This document shows, one piece after another, positions 32,318 through 41,652 of a stretch of 64,000 bases of DNA. A program made the position numbers and the translations under genes. The stretch comes from Helicobacter himalayensis (lineage in GTDB: Bacteria; Campylobacterota; Campylobacteria; Campylobacterales; Helicobacteraceae): positions 930,001-994,000 of the forward strand of contig NZ_CP014991.1 in NCBI RefSeq assembly GCF_001602095.1, read 5' to 3'. The notes under the pieces were generated by a model. That model worked only from the letters and a program-made list of their open reading frames with translations. It made no database searches and was not told where the DNA came from. Every line of letters begins with the position of its first letter. Position 1 is the first letter of the stretch.

Positions 32318-33277
32318 ATGTTTTCACTCCTTAGCAATACGATGAAAAAAACCACGAGCAATATCACTTCCTTACTCGGTGGCAAGAAAGAAAAAATCTC
32401 AAAAGAACAGCTAGAGGAAGTTTTAATTGAATCTGATATGGATTATGATCTTCTTGAAAAGCTTTTAGATTCCCTACCAAGCAACATTTCACGCGAGCAG
32501 TTAGAATCTGCATTACTCAATTTACTTACGTTAAAAGAGACGCAACATAACGCGCAAGATTCCCAAAATGATAGCGCGCCAAATGACACAAGCGCGCAAA
32601 ATACACTTCAAGTAAAACTCATCATCGGCGTAAATGGCGCGGGTAAAACAACCACCATTGCTAAACTTGCGCATTTCTACAAATCACAAGGCAAAAAGGT
32701 GCTTTTGGGTGCTGGGGACACATTCCGCGCAGCCGCGATTGAACAAATCAAATCGTGGGGACAAAAGCTAGAAATCCCAGTCATCGCCACGCAGCACGGG
32801 CACGATTCTAGCGCGCTTGCCTTTGATGCGATAACACACGCTTGCGCGAAAAAATACGATATGCTCTTGCTTGATACCGCTGGACGCTTGCATACGCAGA
32901 CAAACCTCACAAATGAGCTTTTGAAAATTATCCGCGTAAGCCAAAAAGCCCTAGATTCTCAAAATACAAACACAAAAATCGCCAAATATCTCGTGCTTGA
33001 TGGCACACAAGGCAACTCAAGTGTGAATCAAGCAAAATATTTTACCGAGCATTGCGAGTTTCAAATTAGCCAAAATAGCGCGCAAGATGGAATCATCGTC
33101 ACCAAGCTTGATGGCACAAGCAAGGGTGGAGCAATTTTTAGCGTTGTGAGCGAGCTAAAACTTCCTGTGCTATTTTTGGGCGTTGGCGAGCGCGCGCAAG
33201 ATCTAGTGCATTTCAACCCAAAAGAATTTGTCAAAACACTGCTAGATTCTATTTTCACCACAGAATCTAAGAGTTAA
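32318..33277 (+). CDS. ftsY: Signal recognition particle receptor FtsY
   Basis: A 319-residue GTPase that docks SRP-ribosome complexes at the membrane. The N-terminal helical domain (residues 1-85) is short and contains an Asp/Asn/Ser-rich linker. The G domain has GVNGAGKTTTIAKLA (about 109-123), DTFRAAA, DTAGRLH and TKLDGTSKGG. The acidic A domain of E. coli FtsY is missing, as in most Campylobacterota. It sits in the conserved rny-fthC-lipoprotein-ftsY neighbourhood. Confidence 0.96.
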   Translation: MFSLLSNTMKKTTSNITSLLGGKKEKISKEQLEEVLIESDMDYDLLEKLLDSLPSNISREQLESALLNLLTLKETQHNAQDSQNDSAPNDTSAQNTLQVKLIIGVNGAGKTTTIAKLAHFYKSQGKKVLLGAGDTFRAAAIEQIKSWGQKLEIPVIATQHGHDSSALAFDAITHACAKKYDMLLLDTAGRLHTQTNLTNELLKIIRVSQKALDSQNTNTKIAKYLVLDGTQGNSSVNQAKYFTEHCEFQISQNSAQDGIIVTKLDGTSKGGAIFSVVSELKLPVLFLGVGERAQDLVHFNPKEFVKTLLDSIFTTESKS

Positions 33278-33287
33278 AAGGGAGTTT

Positions 33288-34637
33288 ATGGCAAAGACAA
33301 AAGTGCTTTTTGAATGCCAACACTGCGGATTCCAAAGCTCAAAATGGCTAGGAAAATGCACCAATTGTGGCGCGTGGGAATCTTTTATGGAATTAAAAGA
33401 TGAACAAATAAAAGTACTTAAATCCCTGCAAAGCACGCAAACACAACTTCAAAAAGCCACACCAATCACAGAGATTCAATCCCAAGATTTACAAAAATTC
33501 ACTTCCTTTGAAAGTGAGCTTGACATCGTGCTAGGTGGGGGCATTGTGAGCGGTGGGCTGTATCTTATCGGCGGAAGTCCGGGCGTTGGGAAATCTACAC
33601 TATTGCTTAAAATTAGCGGAAATATCGCTAAAAATGCGCGCAAAAAAGTGCTCTATGTAAGCGGAGAAGAAAGCCCAAGTCAAATAAAACAGCGTGCCAG
33701 CAGGCTTGAATGCGTGGATTCTAACCTTTATCTTTTAAACGAAATCAATTTGGAGCAAATCCGTGCAAACCTCTTACAAGAATCTTTTAGTATGTGTGTG
33801 ATAGATTCTATCCAAACGCTCTATGCGCCCGATATTTCAAGTGCGCCGGGCTCGGTTACGCAGGTGCGCGAGATTACTTTTTCACTTATGCGTTTGGCAA
33901 AGGAGCGCAATATCGCAATTTTCATCATCGGGCATATCACCAAAGAAGGCTCAATCGCTGGTCCGCGCGTGTTGGAGCATATGGTTGATTGCGTGCTGTA
34001 TTTTGAGGGCGATCCAAGCAGGGAGCTTAGAATCTTGCGAGGCTTTAAAAATCGCTTTGGCGCAACAAGTGAAATAGGGATTTTTGAACTCAAAGAAAAT
34101 GGGCTCATCAGCGCAAAAAACGCCTCAAAGCTCTTTTTCTCACAGCGACAATCACGCGCAGGGAGCGCAATCAGTGTGATTTTGGAGGGCTCAAGGGCAC
34201 TTGTGATTGAAATACAAGCTTTGGTGAGTGAAAGCAGTTTTGGCAATCCTAAGCGCTCTTGTACGGGCTTTGACACAAATCGTCTCAATATGCTTTTAGC
34301 CCTTTTGGAGCGCAAAATGGAAATCCCACTCAATCGCTATGATGTTTTTATCAATGTTACAGGCGGGATTAAGATAAACGAGACGAGTGCGGATTTAGCC
34401 GTGATTGCCTCTATCATTTCAAGCTTCCGCAATCGCGCACTAAGCAATAAAACTGCCTTTATTGGCGAAGTGAGCCTCATAGGCGACATACGAGAAACGC
34501 ACAATATCGACACGCGCTTAAAAGAACTAGAAAGCTATGGCTTTGAAAAAGTCGTGCTTCCCAAAAAACCCACGCAAAAAATGCAAATCAAATGCTTTGA
34601 AGCCACAGAAGTCAATCAAATCGTAGAATGGATGTAG
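33288..34637 (+). CDS. radA: DNA repair protein RadA
   Basis: A 449-residue RecA-related branch-migration helicase. An N-terminal C4 zinc finger (CQHCG ... CTNCG, about residues 10-27) is followed by Walker A GGSPGVGKSTL near 94-104, Walker B around MCVIDSIQTLY, and the RadA-specific KNRFG motif near 250. A C-terminal Lon-like domain carries the NVTGGIKI segment. It follows ftsY by 10 bases, so they are probably co-transcribed. Confidence 0.96.
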   Translation: MAKTKVLFECQHCGFQSSKWLGKCTNCGAWESFMELKDEQIKVLKSLQSTQTQLQKATPITEIQSQDLQKFTSFESELDIVLGGGIVSGGLYLIGGSPGVGKSTLLLKISGNIAKNARKKVLYVSGEESPSQIKQRASRLECVDSNLYLLNEINLEQIRANLLQESFSMCVIDSIQTLYAPDISSAPGSVTQVREITFSLMRLAKERNIAIFIIGHITKEGSIAGPRVLEHMVDCVLYFEGDPSRELRILRGFKNRFGATSEIGIFELKENGLISAKNASKLFFSQRQSRAGSAISVILEGSRALVIEIQALVSESSFGNPKRSCTGFDTNRLNMLLALLERKMEIPLNRYDVFINVTGGIKINETSADLAVIASIISSFRNRALSNKTAFIGEVSLIGDIRETHNIDTRLKELESYGFEKVVLPKKPTQKMQIKCFEATEVNQIVEWM

Positions 34638-34648
34638 CGTAAATCAAG

Positions 34649-34672
34649 CCTTAAGCTTAAGGATTCTATAAT
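34649..34672 (+). promoter_or_regulatory. Palindrome plus TATAAT upstream of the phase-variable methyltransferase
   Basis: CCTTAAGCTTAAGG (34649-34662) is a perfect palindrome, followed by ATTC and TATAAT at 34667-34672. The start codon is 45 bases downstream. The same arrangement recurs before typA. It could be a promoter with an operator, or a short terminator hairpin after radA. Confidence 0.55.
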
Positions 34673-34717
34673 CACAACTTTTTTAAACCAAAAACACCAG
34701 CTACAAGGAGTATTGTT

Positions 34718-35645
34718 ATGTATCTCAAAGAAAAATTCCGCTCAAAAATCCGTCCATTTTATTACGCGCTAGTGCGTTACCCAATGCGCAAGCTTCAGCA
34801 AATATTTGGACCAAATGACTTTGTCCCAAGTGGGCATTTCTACTCGCCTATTCCTTCAAAAACTGATACATTGCAAAGCATCAAAAATCGTAAGCTAGAG
34901 CCAAGTGAGATATTAGGCATTGATTTATGTGTGGATTCCCAACTTGCGCTCTTAGAAGAATTTAAAAATTATTATCCACAAATGCCATTTGATTTGGAAG
35001 GAAAAAATGGCTTGCGCTACTATCTTTGGAATGGCTACTATGGTTTTGGAGATGGAGCAGTTTTATATTCTATGTTGCGCAAACTTACACCAAAACGAAT
35101 TATTGAGGTAGGTAGCGGTTTCACATCTGCGCTTATGCACGATGTCAATGAAATATTTTTTGCTTCTAAGGAAGGTAATGAGGGGGGGGGGCAATAAAAT
35201 ACAAATAACACATATTGAACCTTATCCATCGCGACTTCTCTCACTTCTTAGACCGCACGAACGAAAAAATATCACACTCTATGCCAAAGGCTTACAAGAA
35301 ATCCCACTTTCTCTTTTTGAAAGCTTAGAATCTGGAGATGTTCTCTTTGTGGATTCTTCACATGTATGCAAGGCAAATTCTGATGTAAATTTATTATTTT
35401 TTGAAATTTTACCGCGATTGCAAAATGGCGTATATATTCACTTTCACGATATTATCTATCCTTTTGATTATCCTAAAGAATGGCTTTTAGAGCGTAGAGG
35501 GTGGAATGAAGCCTATATGTTGAGGACATTTTTAGAGTTTAATCCAAATTTTAAGATAGTATTTTTCTCTTCAATGCTTGGTATGCTCTACCCTCAAAAA
35601 CTCATAGATTCTCTCCCCCATTGCCAAAACCTATTCTGGGAGTAG
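34718..35645 (+). CDS. Class I SAM-dependent methyltransferase, phase-variable, off
   Basis: Two overlapping frames encode one protein. The first (ATG 34718, AAGGAG upstream) carries motif I in RIIEVGSGFTSALM near residues 128-141 and ends at a stop just after a G10 tract (159 residues). The second frame continues with ITHIEPYPSRLLSLL and GDVLFVDSSHVCK to 35645. With 9 or 12 G the frames join to give about 308 residues. The methyl-donor site is split from the catalytic half, so the present length should be inactive. The substrate is unknown; a glycan or surface target is inferred from the contingency tract and similar genes nearby. Promoter-like direct repeats bracket the gene. Confidence 0.8.
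35182..35191 (+). repeat. G10 phase-variation tract in the methyltransferase gene
   Basis: Ten G following GAATGA context. In the frame of ATG 34718, ten G leads to CAA TAA; nine or twelve leads into the downstream methyltransferase half. Confidence 0.92.
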
Positions 35646-35726
35646 TTTTTGGATGCAAAAAGTGCGCTAATTGAGGATTTTATGTGGAATACAGAATCTT
35701 AACAAGCTGGAAAAGCAAAATCAAAT

Positions 35727-35749
35727 CTTAAGCTTAAGGATTCTATAAT
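35727..35749 (+). promoter_or_regulatory. Palindrome plus TATAAT upstream of typA
   Basis: CTTAAGCTTAAG (35727-35738), then GATTC and TATAAT at 35744-35749, with ATG 35789 39 bases downstream. Nearly identical to 34649-34672 over about 45 bases including flanks. Confidence 0.6.
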
Positions 35750-35788
35750 TGCGACCTTTTTGTTAAATTTCACATTAAAGAGAAACCT

Positions 35789-37588
35789 ATGCAAAATATT
35801 CGTAATATCGCTGTAATCGCCCATGTTGATCACGGCAAAACAACCTTAGTAGATGGATTATTACACCAATCTGGCACATTTAGCCAGAGAGAGCAAATTG
35901 ATGAGCGGGTTATGGATTCTAACGACTTGGAGAGGGAGCGGGGTATCACCATACTTTCTAAAAACACAGCTATAAATTATAAGGGAACAAAAATTAACAT
36001 TATCGACACTCCCGGACACGCAGACTTCGGTGGGGAGGTCGAGCGCGTGCTTAAAATGGTCGATGGGGTGTTATTGCTTGTTGATGCACAAGAAGGCGTA
36101 ATGCCACAGACAAAATTTGTCGTCAAAAAAGCTCTTAGCTTTGGAATCCGCCCAATTGTCGTGGTAAATAAAATCGATAAACCTGCCGCTACGCCAGACA
36201 AAGTCGTCGATGAAGTGTTTGATTTGTTTGTAGCGATGGGGGCGAGCGATTTTCAGCTAGATTTCCCCGTAGTTTATGCCGCAGCACGTGATGGCTATGC
36301 GATAAAAGAATTAGGAGATGAAAAAAAAGACCTTGAGCCGCTTTTTGAGGCGATTTTGGAGTTTGTCCCAGCCCCTAGCGGTAGCTCTGATAATCCATTG
36401 CAAATGCAAATTTTCACATTAGATTATGATAACTATGTGGGCAAAATTGGCATTGCGCGCGTTTTTAATGGTGTGGTAAAAAAGGGCGCAAATGTAATGC
36501 TAGCAAAAGGTGATGGTGAAAAAGAGACGGGGCGCATTACCAAGCTTATAGGATTTTTAGGGCTTGCGCGCACAGAGATAGAATCTGCAGAGGCAGGTGA
36601 TATTGTAGCAATTGCCGGATTTAACGCTATTGATGTGGGAGATTCTGTGGTTGATCCTGCTAATCCTATGCCACTTGACCCAATGCACTTAGAAGAGCCC
36701 ACAATGAGCGTGTATTTTGCGGTAAATGACAGCCCGCTAGCGGGGTTAGAGGGCAAACATGTAACGGCGAATAAAATCAAAGATAGACTTTTAAAAGAAA
36801 TGCAGACTAATATTGCTATGCGCTGTGAGGAAATGGGTGAGGGGAAATTCCGCGTTTCAGGGCGCGGAGAGCTGCAAATCACTATCTTGGCTGAAAATCT
36901 GCGACGCGAAGGCTTTGAGTTTAGCATATCTCGCCCAGAAGTGATTATTAAAGAAATCGATGGCGTGAAATGTGAGCCCTTTGAACATCTAGTGATTGAT
37001 ACACCTCAAGATTTTAGTGGGAGCATTATCGAGAGATTAGGCAAGCGCAAGGCTGAAATGAAAGCGATGAACCCAATGAATGATGGTTATACGCGTTTGG
37101 AGTTTGAAATCCCTGCGCGAGGGCTGATTGGCTATCGTAGCGAGTTTTTGACCGATACTAAGGGTGAGGGTATTATGAATCATAGCTTTTTAGAATTTCG
37201 CCCTTATAGCGGGAATGTGGAGTCGCGCAAAAATGGCGCTCTTATCTCTATGGAAAATGGCGAGACGACAGGATTCTCACTTTTTAATATCCAAGAACGT
37301 GGTGTGCTGTTTGTAGGAGCACAAACTAAGGTGTATGTGGGAATGGTGATAGGCGAACATAGTCGCGATAATGACCTGGACGTCAATCCTGTAAAAAGCA
37401 AACATTTAACAAATATGCGCGCTAGTGGAAGTGATGAAGCAATCAAGCTTACGCCACCGCGAGACTTGACGCTGGAGCGCGCATTAGAGTGGATAGAAGA
37501 TGATGAGATTCTAGAGATAACACCGCAAAACATCAGAATCCGCAAAAAAATCCTAGAACCAAATCAGAGAAAGAGGGCAAAGAAATAA
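35789..37588 (+). CDS. typA: Ribosome-associated GTPase TypA/BipA
   Basis: A 599-residue translational GTPase. The N-terminal G domain has [15 protein letters not shown] (residues 10-24), [18 protein letters not shown] and NKIDKP. The EF-G-like domains III and V and the TypA-specific C-terminal domain (with [16 protein letters not shown] near 449-464) are complete. The protein acts in ribosome assembly and stress or cold adaptation. It has its own promoter-like site upstream and is convergent with frdB. Confidence 0.97.
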   Translation: MQNIRNIAVIAHVDHGKTTLVDGLLHQSGTFSQREQIDERVMDSNDLERERGITILSKNTAINYKGTKINIIDTPGHADFGGEVERVLKMVDGVLLLVDAQEGVMPQTKFVVKKALSFGIRPIVVVNKIDKPAATPDKVVDEVFDLFVAMGASDFQLDFPVVYAAARDGYAIKELGDEKKDLEPLFEAILEFVPAPSGSSDNPLQMQIFTLDYDNYVGKIGIARVFNGVVKKGANVMLAKGDGEKETGRITKLIGFLGLARTEIESAEAGDIVAIAGFNAIDVGDSVVDPANPMPLDPMHLEEPTMSVYFAVNDSPLAGLEGKHVTANKIKDRLLKEMQTNIAMRCEEMGEGKFRVSGRGELQITILAENLRREGFEFSISRPEVIIKEIDGVKCEPFEHLVIDTPQDFSGSIIERLGKRKAEMKAMNPMNDGYTRLEFEIPARGLIGYRSEFLTDTKGEGIMNHSFLEFRPYSGNVESRKNGALISMENGETTGFSLFNIQERGVLFVGAQTKVYVGMVIGEHSRDNDLDVNPVKSKHLTNMRASGSDEAIKLTPPRDLTLERALEWIEDDEILEITPQNIRIRKKILEPNQRKRAKK

Positions 37589-37937
37589 TATGAGATTTTA
37601 AAAAGTCCAACCACAGAATTTTAAGCTCTCATCAATTAGAAAAGATAAAATAGAAAGCAAAGTGGAGCTTGCAAGGGACATTGGCTCTTTGCAAGCGCTA
37701 AATTAACAAAATAAAATCTTTTACGCTAAAATAACACGGAATATTACCAACTCTCTGTATCACTCCAATTAAATAGCATCTCAATTAAAAAGTTTGGTAT
37801 GTTTGCAAAAAAAATAAAGCGCAAAAAAAGAAGTACATAAAAAACTAGAGCGAGATAAAAGCGTGTTGTCTGCGTGAAAGCAACTAAAAAAGAGAATAGA
37901 ATCCCAAAGCATAAGCTTTAGGATTCTATAAAACAAA
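37589..37937. other. Intergenic region between typA and frdB
   Basis: About 350 bases between convergent genes. Apart from the terminator hairpin at 37883-37925 I see no gene or known element; the sequence is AT-rich. Confidence 0.5.
37883..37925 (-). terminator. Terminator hairpin after frdB
   Basis: On the minus strand AATCC-T-AAAGC, a 4-base loop, then GCTTT-G-GGATT form a stem with one internal mismatch (37900-37925), followed by a T-rich stretch containing CTCTTTTTTAG. This is a factor-independent terminator of the frd operon. Its outer arms (AATCC/GGATT) and CTATAA tail match the two palindromes at 34.65 and 35.73 kb. Confidence 0.6.
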
Positions 37938-38687
37938 TTACTTACTCATACCCACCGCTACCATTTTACGGCGCAAATAAGCGATTTTGCTTTGTAATGG
38001 CAACTCTTTTGGACACACATCGTGGCAAGCAATAAGACTCATACAGCCAAATACACCATTATCATTACCCACAAGCTCATAAAAATCCTCGTTTGTGCGC
38101 TCATCGTGTGGGTCAATCATAAAGCGCATCACCCTATTCATACCCGCAGCGCCGATGAAATCTTCGCGCATTACCTTTGTCGCACAGCTAGCGATACAGC
38201 AACCACACTCGATACATCTATCAAGCTCAAAGACTTCTTGCGCGACTTCAGGCTCAATTGGCTCTTCAATTTTTGCAATATCCACTTCTTTTTGAGAATG
38301 TATCCAGCCTTCCACACGCTTTGTCATACCTTCAAACCACACGCCTGTATTAACACTTAAATCTTTAATAAGTTTAAATGCTGGCAAAGGCAAAAGCGTA
38401 ATCACATCAGGCAAATCTTTTGTAAGTGTGCGGCAAGCAAGGCGCGGACGCCCATTAATCATCATTCCACAACTTCCACAAATCCCAGCGCGACATACAA
38501 AGTCAAAGCTCAAATCCGGATCTTGATGTTCCCTAATCATATTTAGCGCGATAAAAATCGTCATAGAGTGTGCCTCTTGGATTTTATATTCACGGAAATG
38601 TGGCTTTGAAACTGCGCTTTGTGGATCAAATTTCAGTGCCCTAATGGTCAGAATCCTTCCTTTTTCTTGTTGTTGTGTTGCACTCAT
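37938..38687 (-). CDS. frdB: Fumarate reductase iron-sulfur subunit
   Basis: A 249-residue subunit carrying three Fe-S clusters between FAD and the quinol site. The [2Fe-2S] ligands are in [11 protein letters not shown] near residues 65-75 and a later cysteine near 84; the ferredoxin-like C-terminal domain has [11 protein letters not shown] near 157-167 and a further CxxxCP (CHDVCP) near 220. It is directly joined to frdA: the frdB start and frdA stop share a base. Confidence 0.96.
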   Translation of the reverse strand: MSATQQQEKGRILTIRALKFDPQSAVSKPHFREYKIQEAHSMTIFIALNMIREHQDPDLSFDFVCRAGICGSCGMMINGRPRLACRTLTKDLPDVITLLPLPAFKLIKDLSVNTGVWFEGMTKRVEGWIHSQKEVDIAKIEEPIEPEVAQEVFELDRCIECGCCIASCATKVMREDFIGAAGMNRVMRFMIDPHDERTNEDFYELVGNDNGVFGCMSLIACHDVCPKELPLQSKIAYLRRKMVAVGMSK

Positions 38688-40669
38688 TATTTATCTCCTA
38701 ATCGTTGATTTCTTGCCTTAAAGCACGCTTGCAGTTCGAAAGGCATAAGAGCTTCTTGCAAGGCATATCTATCGCCACCTTTTTCTTGGATAGCGCTTGT
38801 AATTTGCTCGATTTCAGCTTGACGCAAAGCACTTTGCGGATGCTCGATAATCATTCCCTTTGCACCATAACCTCTAAAGCCCGGAGCAATTTCCATTTTT
38901 GCAATATTAAGCTCCTCATAAGTCACCGTTGGCAAAGTCTGATTTGGGTCTTCCCACGAAGTAAGTGTGCGCTTGAGCCAATTTAAATCATCACGTTTTG
39001 GGAAATCCTCGCGTGTATGCGCACCCCTAGATTCTGTCCTTTGCAACGCACCAAGTGCAACACAAAGCGCGATTTTTAGCATTTTTGGCACGCGGTAGGC
39101 GTCTTCTAGCTCTGGATTATCGTGGAGCTTTTTATTTTTAACTTGAATATTTTTACTGCGTTTATACAACTCTTCTAAGCGTTTCACCGCATCTTCTAAG
39201 CCCTTTCCATCACGGAAAATCCCCACGTCTTCTTCCATAATCCCTTTCATCGCATTTTTTAACACATACACATCTTCACTGCCCGAGTTATTAAGGAGGC
39301 TTGCGAGATAATCATTTTGTTTTTTAACAAAAGATTCTATTGTGGCTGTGTTAATATCAGTTTCCGTGCTCTCGCAATATTGCGCGAAATAATCCCCAAT
39401 AATCATACCGCTCACAACCGCTTCACTCACAGAGTTTCCACCAAGTCTATTAAATCCATGCAAATCCCAGCATGCAGCCTCACCTGCAGCAAAAAGCCCT
39501 TGCAGATAACTATGTCCTTGATAATTTGTGCGGATTCCGCCCATTGAGTAGTGTTGCATCGGTTTTACCGGTGCCCAGCCTTTCCTGCCCTCATCTGCTG
39601 GATCAATGCCTGCGAAAACCTTACAAATATCTTGCACATCGCGCAAATTGCGCTCGATATGCTCACGCCCAAGAATTGAAATATCAAGCCACAAATGCTC
39701 ACCATAAGGTGATTTTACACCCTTGCCCTCGCGGATTCTTTGAATCATTCTACGAGAGACGACATCGCGACTTGCTAGCTCTTTTTTCTCTGGTTCATAA
39801 TCTGGCATAAAGCGGTATCCATCTACATCACGTAAAATCCCGCCATCACCGCGACAACCTTCAGTTAGCAAAATCCCACTTGGGAAAAGAGGTGTTGGGT
39901 GGAATTGCACCGCTTCCATATTTCCTAACTTTGCCACGCCACTTTCCATTGCGATAGCTAGTCCTGTGCCTTCGCAAATGACGGCATTTGTGGTGTTTTT
40001 GTAGATTCTCCCATAGCCCCCTGTGGCAATCAATGTGCCTTTTGCCACATACGCGCAAAGTGAGCCATCGACTAAATCTCTTACCACCGCGCCATAGCAT
40101 TTGCCATCTTTGTGAATGAGGCTTAGGGCTTCTTTTCTGTCTTGTATTTCTACGCCATTTTTATAGGCTTCATTTGCCACTGCATAAAGCATCGTATGTC
40201 CTGTGGCGTCCGCAGTGTAGCATGTGCGCCATTTTTTCGTCCCGCCAAAGTCGCGCGAGTGAATGTAGCCGTGTCGAAACTCCTCTTCAGTGATTGTGGT
40301 TTTTTGTGCGTTGATGATAGCCGTTCTATCGCCTTTTTGGATTCTCGTCCATGGCACGCCCCACGCTGCCAACTCGCGGATTGCCTTTGGGGCGGTAGTG
40401 ACAAACATTCTTGCTACATCTTGATCGCAACCCCAATCGCTCCCTTTCACCGTGTCAGCGAAGTGCAAGTCTTCATTATCACCCTCACTCATTTTTGAAT
40501 TTCCTAAGCTTGCTTGCATACCACCCTGTGCTGCGGCAGAGTGGCTTCTTTTCACGGGAACTAAGCTTAAAACTATGGTGCTTAAGCCTCTTTGCTTTGT
40601 GGCAATAGACGCTCTCAAGCCCGCTAATCCGCCTCCAATAATCAAGGCATCACAATATATTACTTTCAT
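38687..40669 (-). CDS. frdA: Fumarate reductase flavoprotein subunit
   Basis: A 660-residue catalytic subunit reducing fumarate to succinate with covalently bound FAD. The dinucleotide-binding [11 protein letters not shown] (residues 12-22), the [15 protein letters not shown] segment with the FAD-linking histidine (about 42-56), and the active-site GGIRTN and [10 protein letters not shown] motifs are present. Gene order is frdC-frdA-frdB as in other Helicobacter. The complex acts in anaerobic or microaerobic respiration with menaquinol. Confidence 0.97.
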   Translation of the reverse strand: MKVIYCDALIIGGGLAGLRASIATKQRGLSTIVLSLVPVKRSHSAAAQGGMQASLGNSKMSEGDNEDLHFADTVKGSDWGCDQDVARMFVTTAPKAIRELAAWGVPWTRIQKGDRTAIINAQKTTITEEEFRHGYIHSRDFGGTKKWRTCYTADATGHTMLYAVANEAYKNGVEIQDRKEALSLIHKDGKCYGAVVRDLVDGSLCAYVAKGTLIATGGYGRIYKNTTNAVICEGTGLAIAMESGVAKLGNMEAVQFHPTPLFPSGILLTEGCRGDGGILRDVDGYRFMPDYEPEKKELASRDVVSRRMIQRIREGKGVKSPYGEHLWLDISILGREHIERNLRDVQDICKVFAGIDPADEGRKGWAPVKPMQHYSMGGIRTNYQGHSYLQGLFAAGEAACWDLHGFNRLGGNSVSEAVVSGMIIGDYFAQYCESTETDINTATIESFVKKQNDYLASLLNNSGSEDVYVLKNAMKGIMEEDVGIFRDGKGLEDAVKRLEELYKRSKNIQVKNKKLHDNPELEDAYRVPKMLKIALCVALGALQRTESRGAHTREDFPKRDDLNWLKRTLTSWEDPNQTLPTVTYEELNIAKMEIAPGFRGYGAKGMIIEHPQSALRQAEIEQITSAIQEKGGDRYALQEALMPFELQACFKARNQRLGDK

Positions 40670-41437
40670 TTATGCTCCTTTCCCTCGTGTGTGCTCATCG
40701 AGAATTCTGTATTCTTGAATGCTTTTGTTTGGATCTAGGCTTAGCCCGATTTTGACATACGAGGCATAAGAGAGAACCCCAAGCGCTAAGCAAACGACAG
40801 TAACGGCAAGTTTAATCGCGCGCAAGGTTTTAATTCCTAATCCTTCAAACCAACCCCATTTAATACAAAGTCGATACAGCCCAATTGAGCCGTGCAACTC
40901 AACAGCAAAAAGCAAGAAAATAAAAAGTAGCCAAAAATCTTGATGCACGAAGCGATAAGAAGACGCGCTAGGTCCGATGTTTTCTGGCTGTGTAAGCATA
41001 ATAAAGACATGTGGCATTGCAAGGAAAAATATCGCAAATCCAGTCGTCGCCTGAATCGCCCAATAAGTCGTGTCTCCGTGCTTCATCAAATCTTTATGCA
41101 CGCGCAACGCCAAAAACTGCTTGTAGTTAATCGGAAACTTCCTAATCGCTAAAAATGCATGCGCCACAAGTGCGATAATAACAATTGCAACGATACACGA
41201 AACAATGATAGGTTTGCCCTCACCAAAAATAAAGCTTCCTTCAAAAAACTTCGTAATCGCATACATTGCTTCTTTTCCAAGCAAAATGCTTGAGACAAAA
41301 AGCAAATGTGCCAACATAAACACTCCCAAAAATAGCCCCGTAGCACTTTGCCAAAAATCCAGAATCGCAGGCATTCTGCTTTTCTTGCGCTCAGGCGTTA
41401 CCCCTGTGTAACTCTCAATGACTTTCTCTTCGCGCAT
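40670..41437 (-). CDS. frdC: Fumarate reductase cytochrome b subunit
   Basis: A 255-residue dihaem membrane anchor with five hydrophobic helices. Histidines in ATGLFLGVFMLAHLLF, VAHAFLAIRKFP, AMPHVFIM and AVELHGSIGLYR are likely haem or quinol-site ligands, as in the Wolinella-type B-class fumarate reductases. First gene of the frdCAB operon; its stop is adjacent to frdA's start. Confidence 0.93.
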   Translation of the reverse strand: MREEKVIESYTGVTPERKKSRMPAILDFWQSATGLFLGVFMLAHLLFVSSILLGKEAMYAITKFFEGSFIFGEGKPIIVSCIVAIVIIALVAHAFLAIRKFPINYKQFLALRVHKDLMKHGDTTYWAIQATTGFAIFFLAMPHVFIMLTQPENIGPSASSYRFVHQDFWLLFIFLLFAVELHGSIGLYRLCIKWGWFEGLGIKTLRAIKLAVTVVCLALGVLSYASYVKIGLSLDPNKSIQEYRILDEHTRGKGA

Positions 41438-41466
41438 ACTCCCTCCTTAAAATCTTGTATTTAAGT

Positions 41467-41497
41467 ATGTTCTCACAAATGAACATCTTTGATTGTA
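41467..41497 (-). promoter_or_regulatory. Candidate frd promoter and inverted repeat
   Basis: On the minus strand TACAAT (41492-41497) could be the -10 box. Between it and frdC is an inverted repeat with 6-base arms, ATGTTC (41467-41472) and GAACAT (41481-41486), separated by 8 bases. Its position downstream of the -10 would suit a repressor site. No matching regulator is known to me from the sequence alone. Confidence 0.35.
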
Positions 41498-41652
41498 GAA
41501 AGAAAATGCTTTGAAAAAGTTTGAAAGTTAATTTTTTTTTGCATTATTTAGTAAAAGTTATTTTTTTGTGTATTTTAGTTACTTTTAAGAAAGACAAGAA
41601 GCAAAAGAAGTGCTAACACACAAGAAAAAAACAATTTTCTGTGTGTTGCGCT

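Noticed and set aside
41531-41540. T-run upstream of frdC as a phase-variable promoter tract
   Set aside because: Short A/T runs are common in this AT-rich genome and its distance to the -10 candidate is not convincing.
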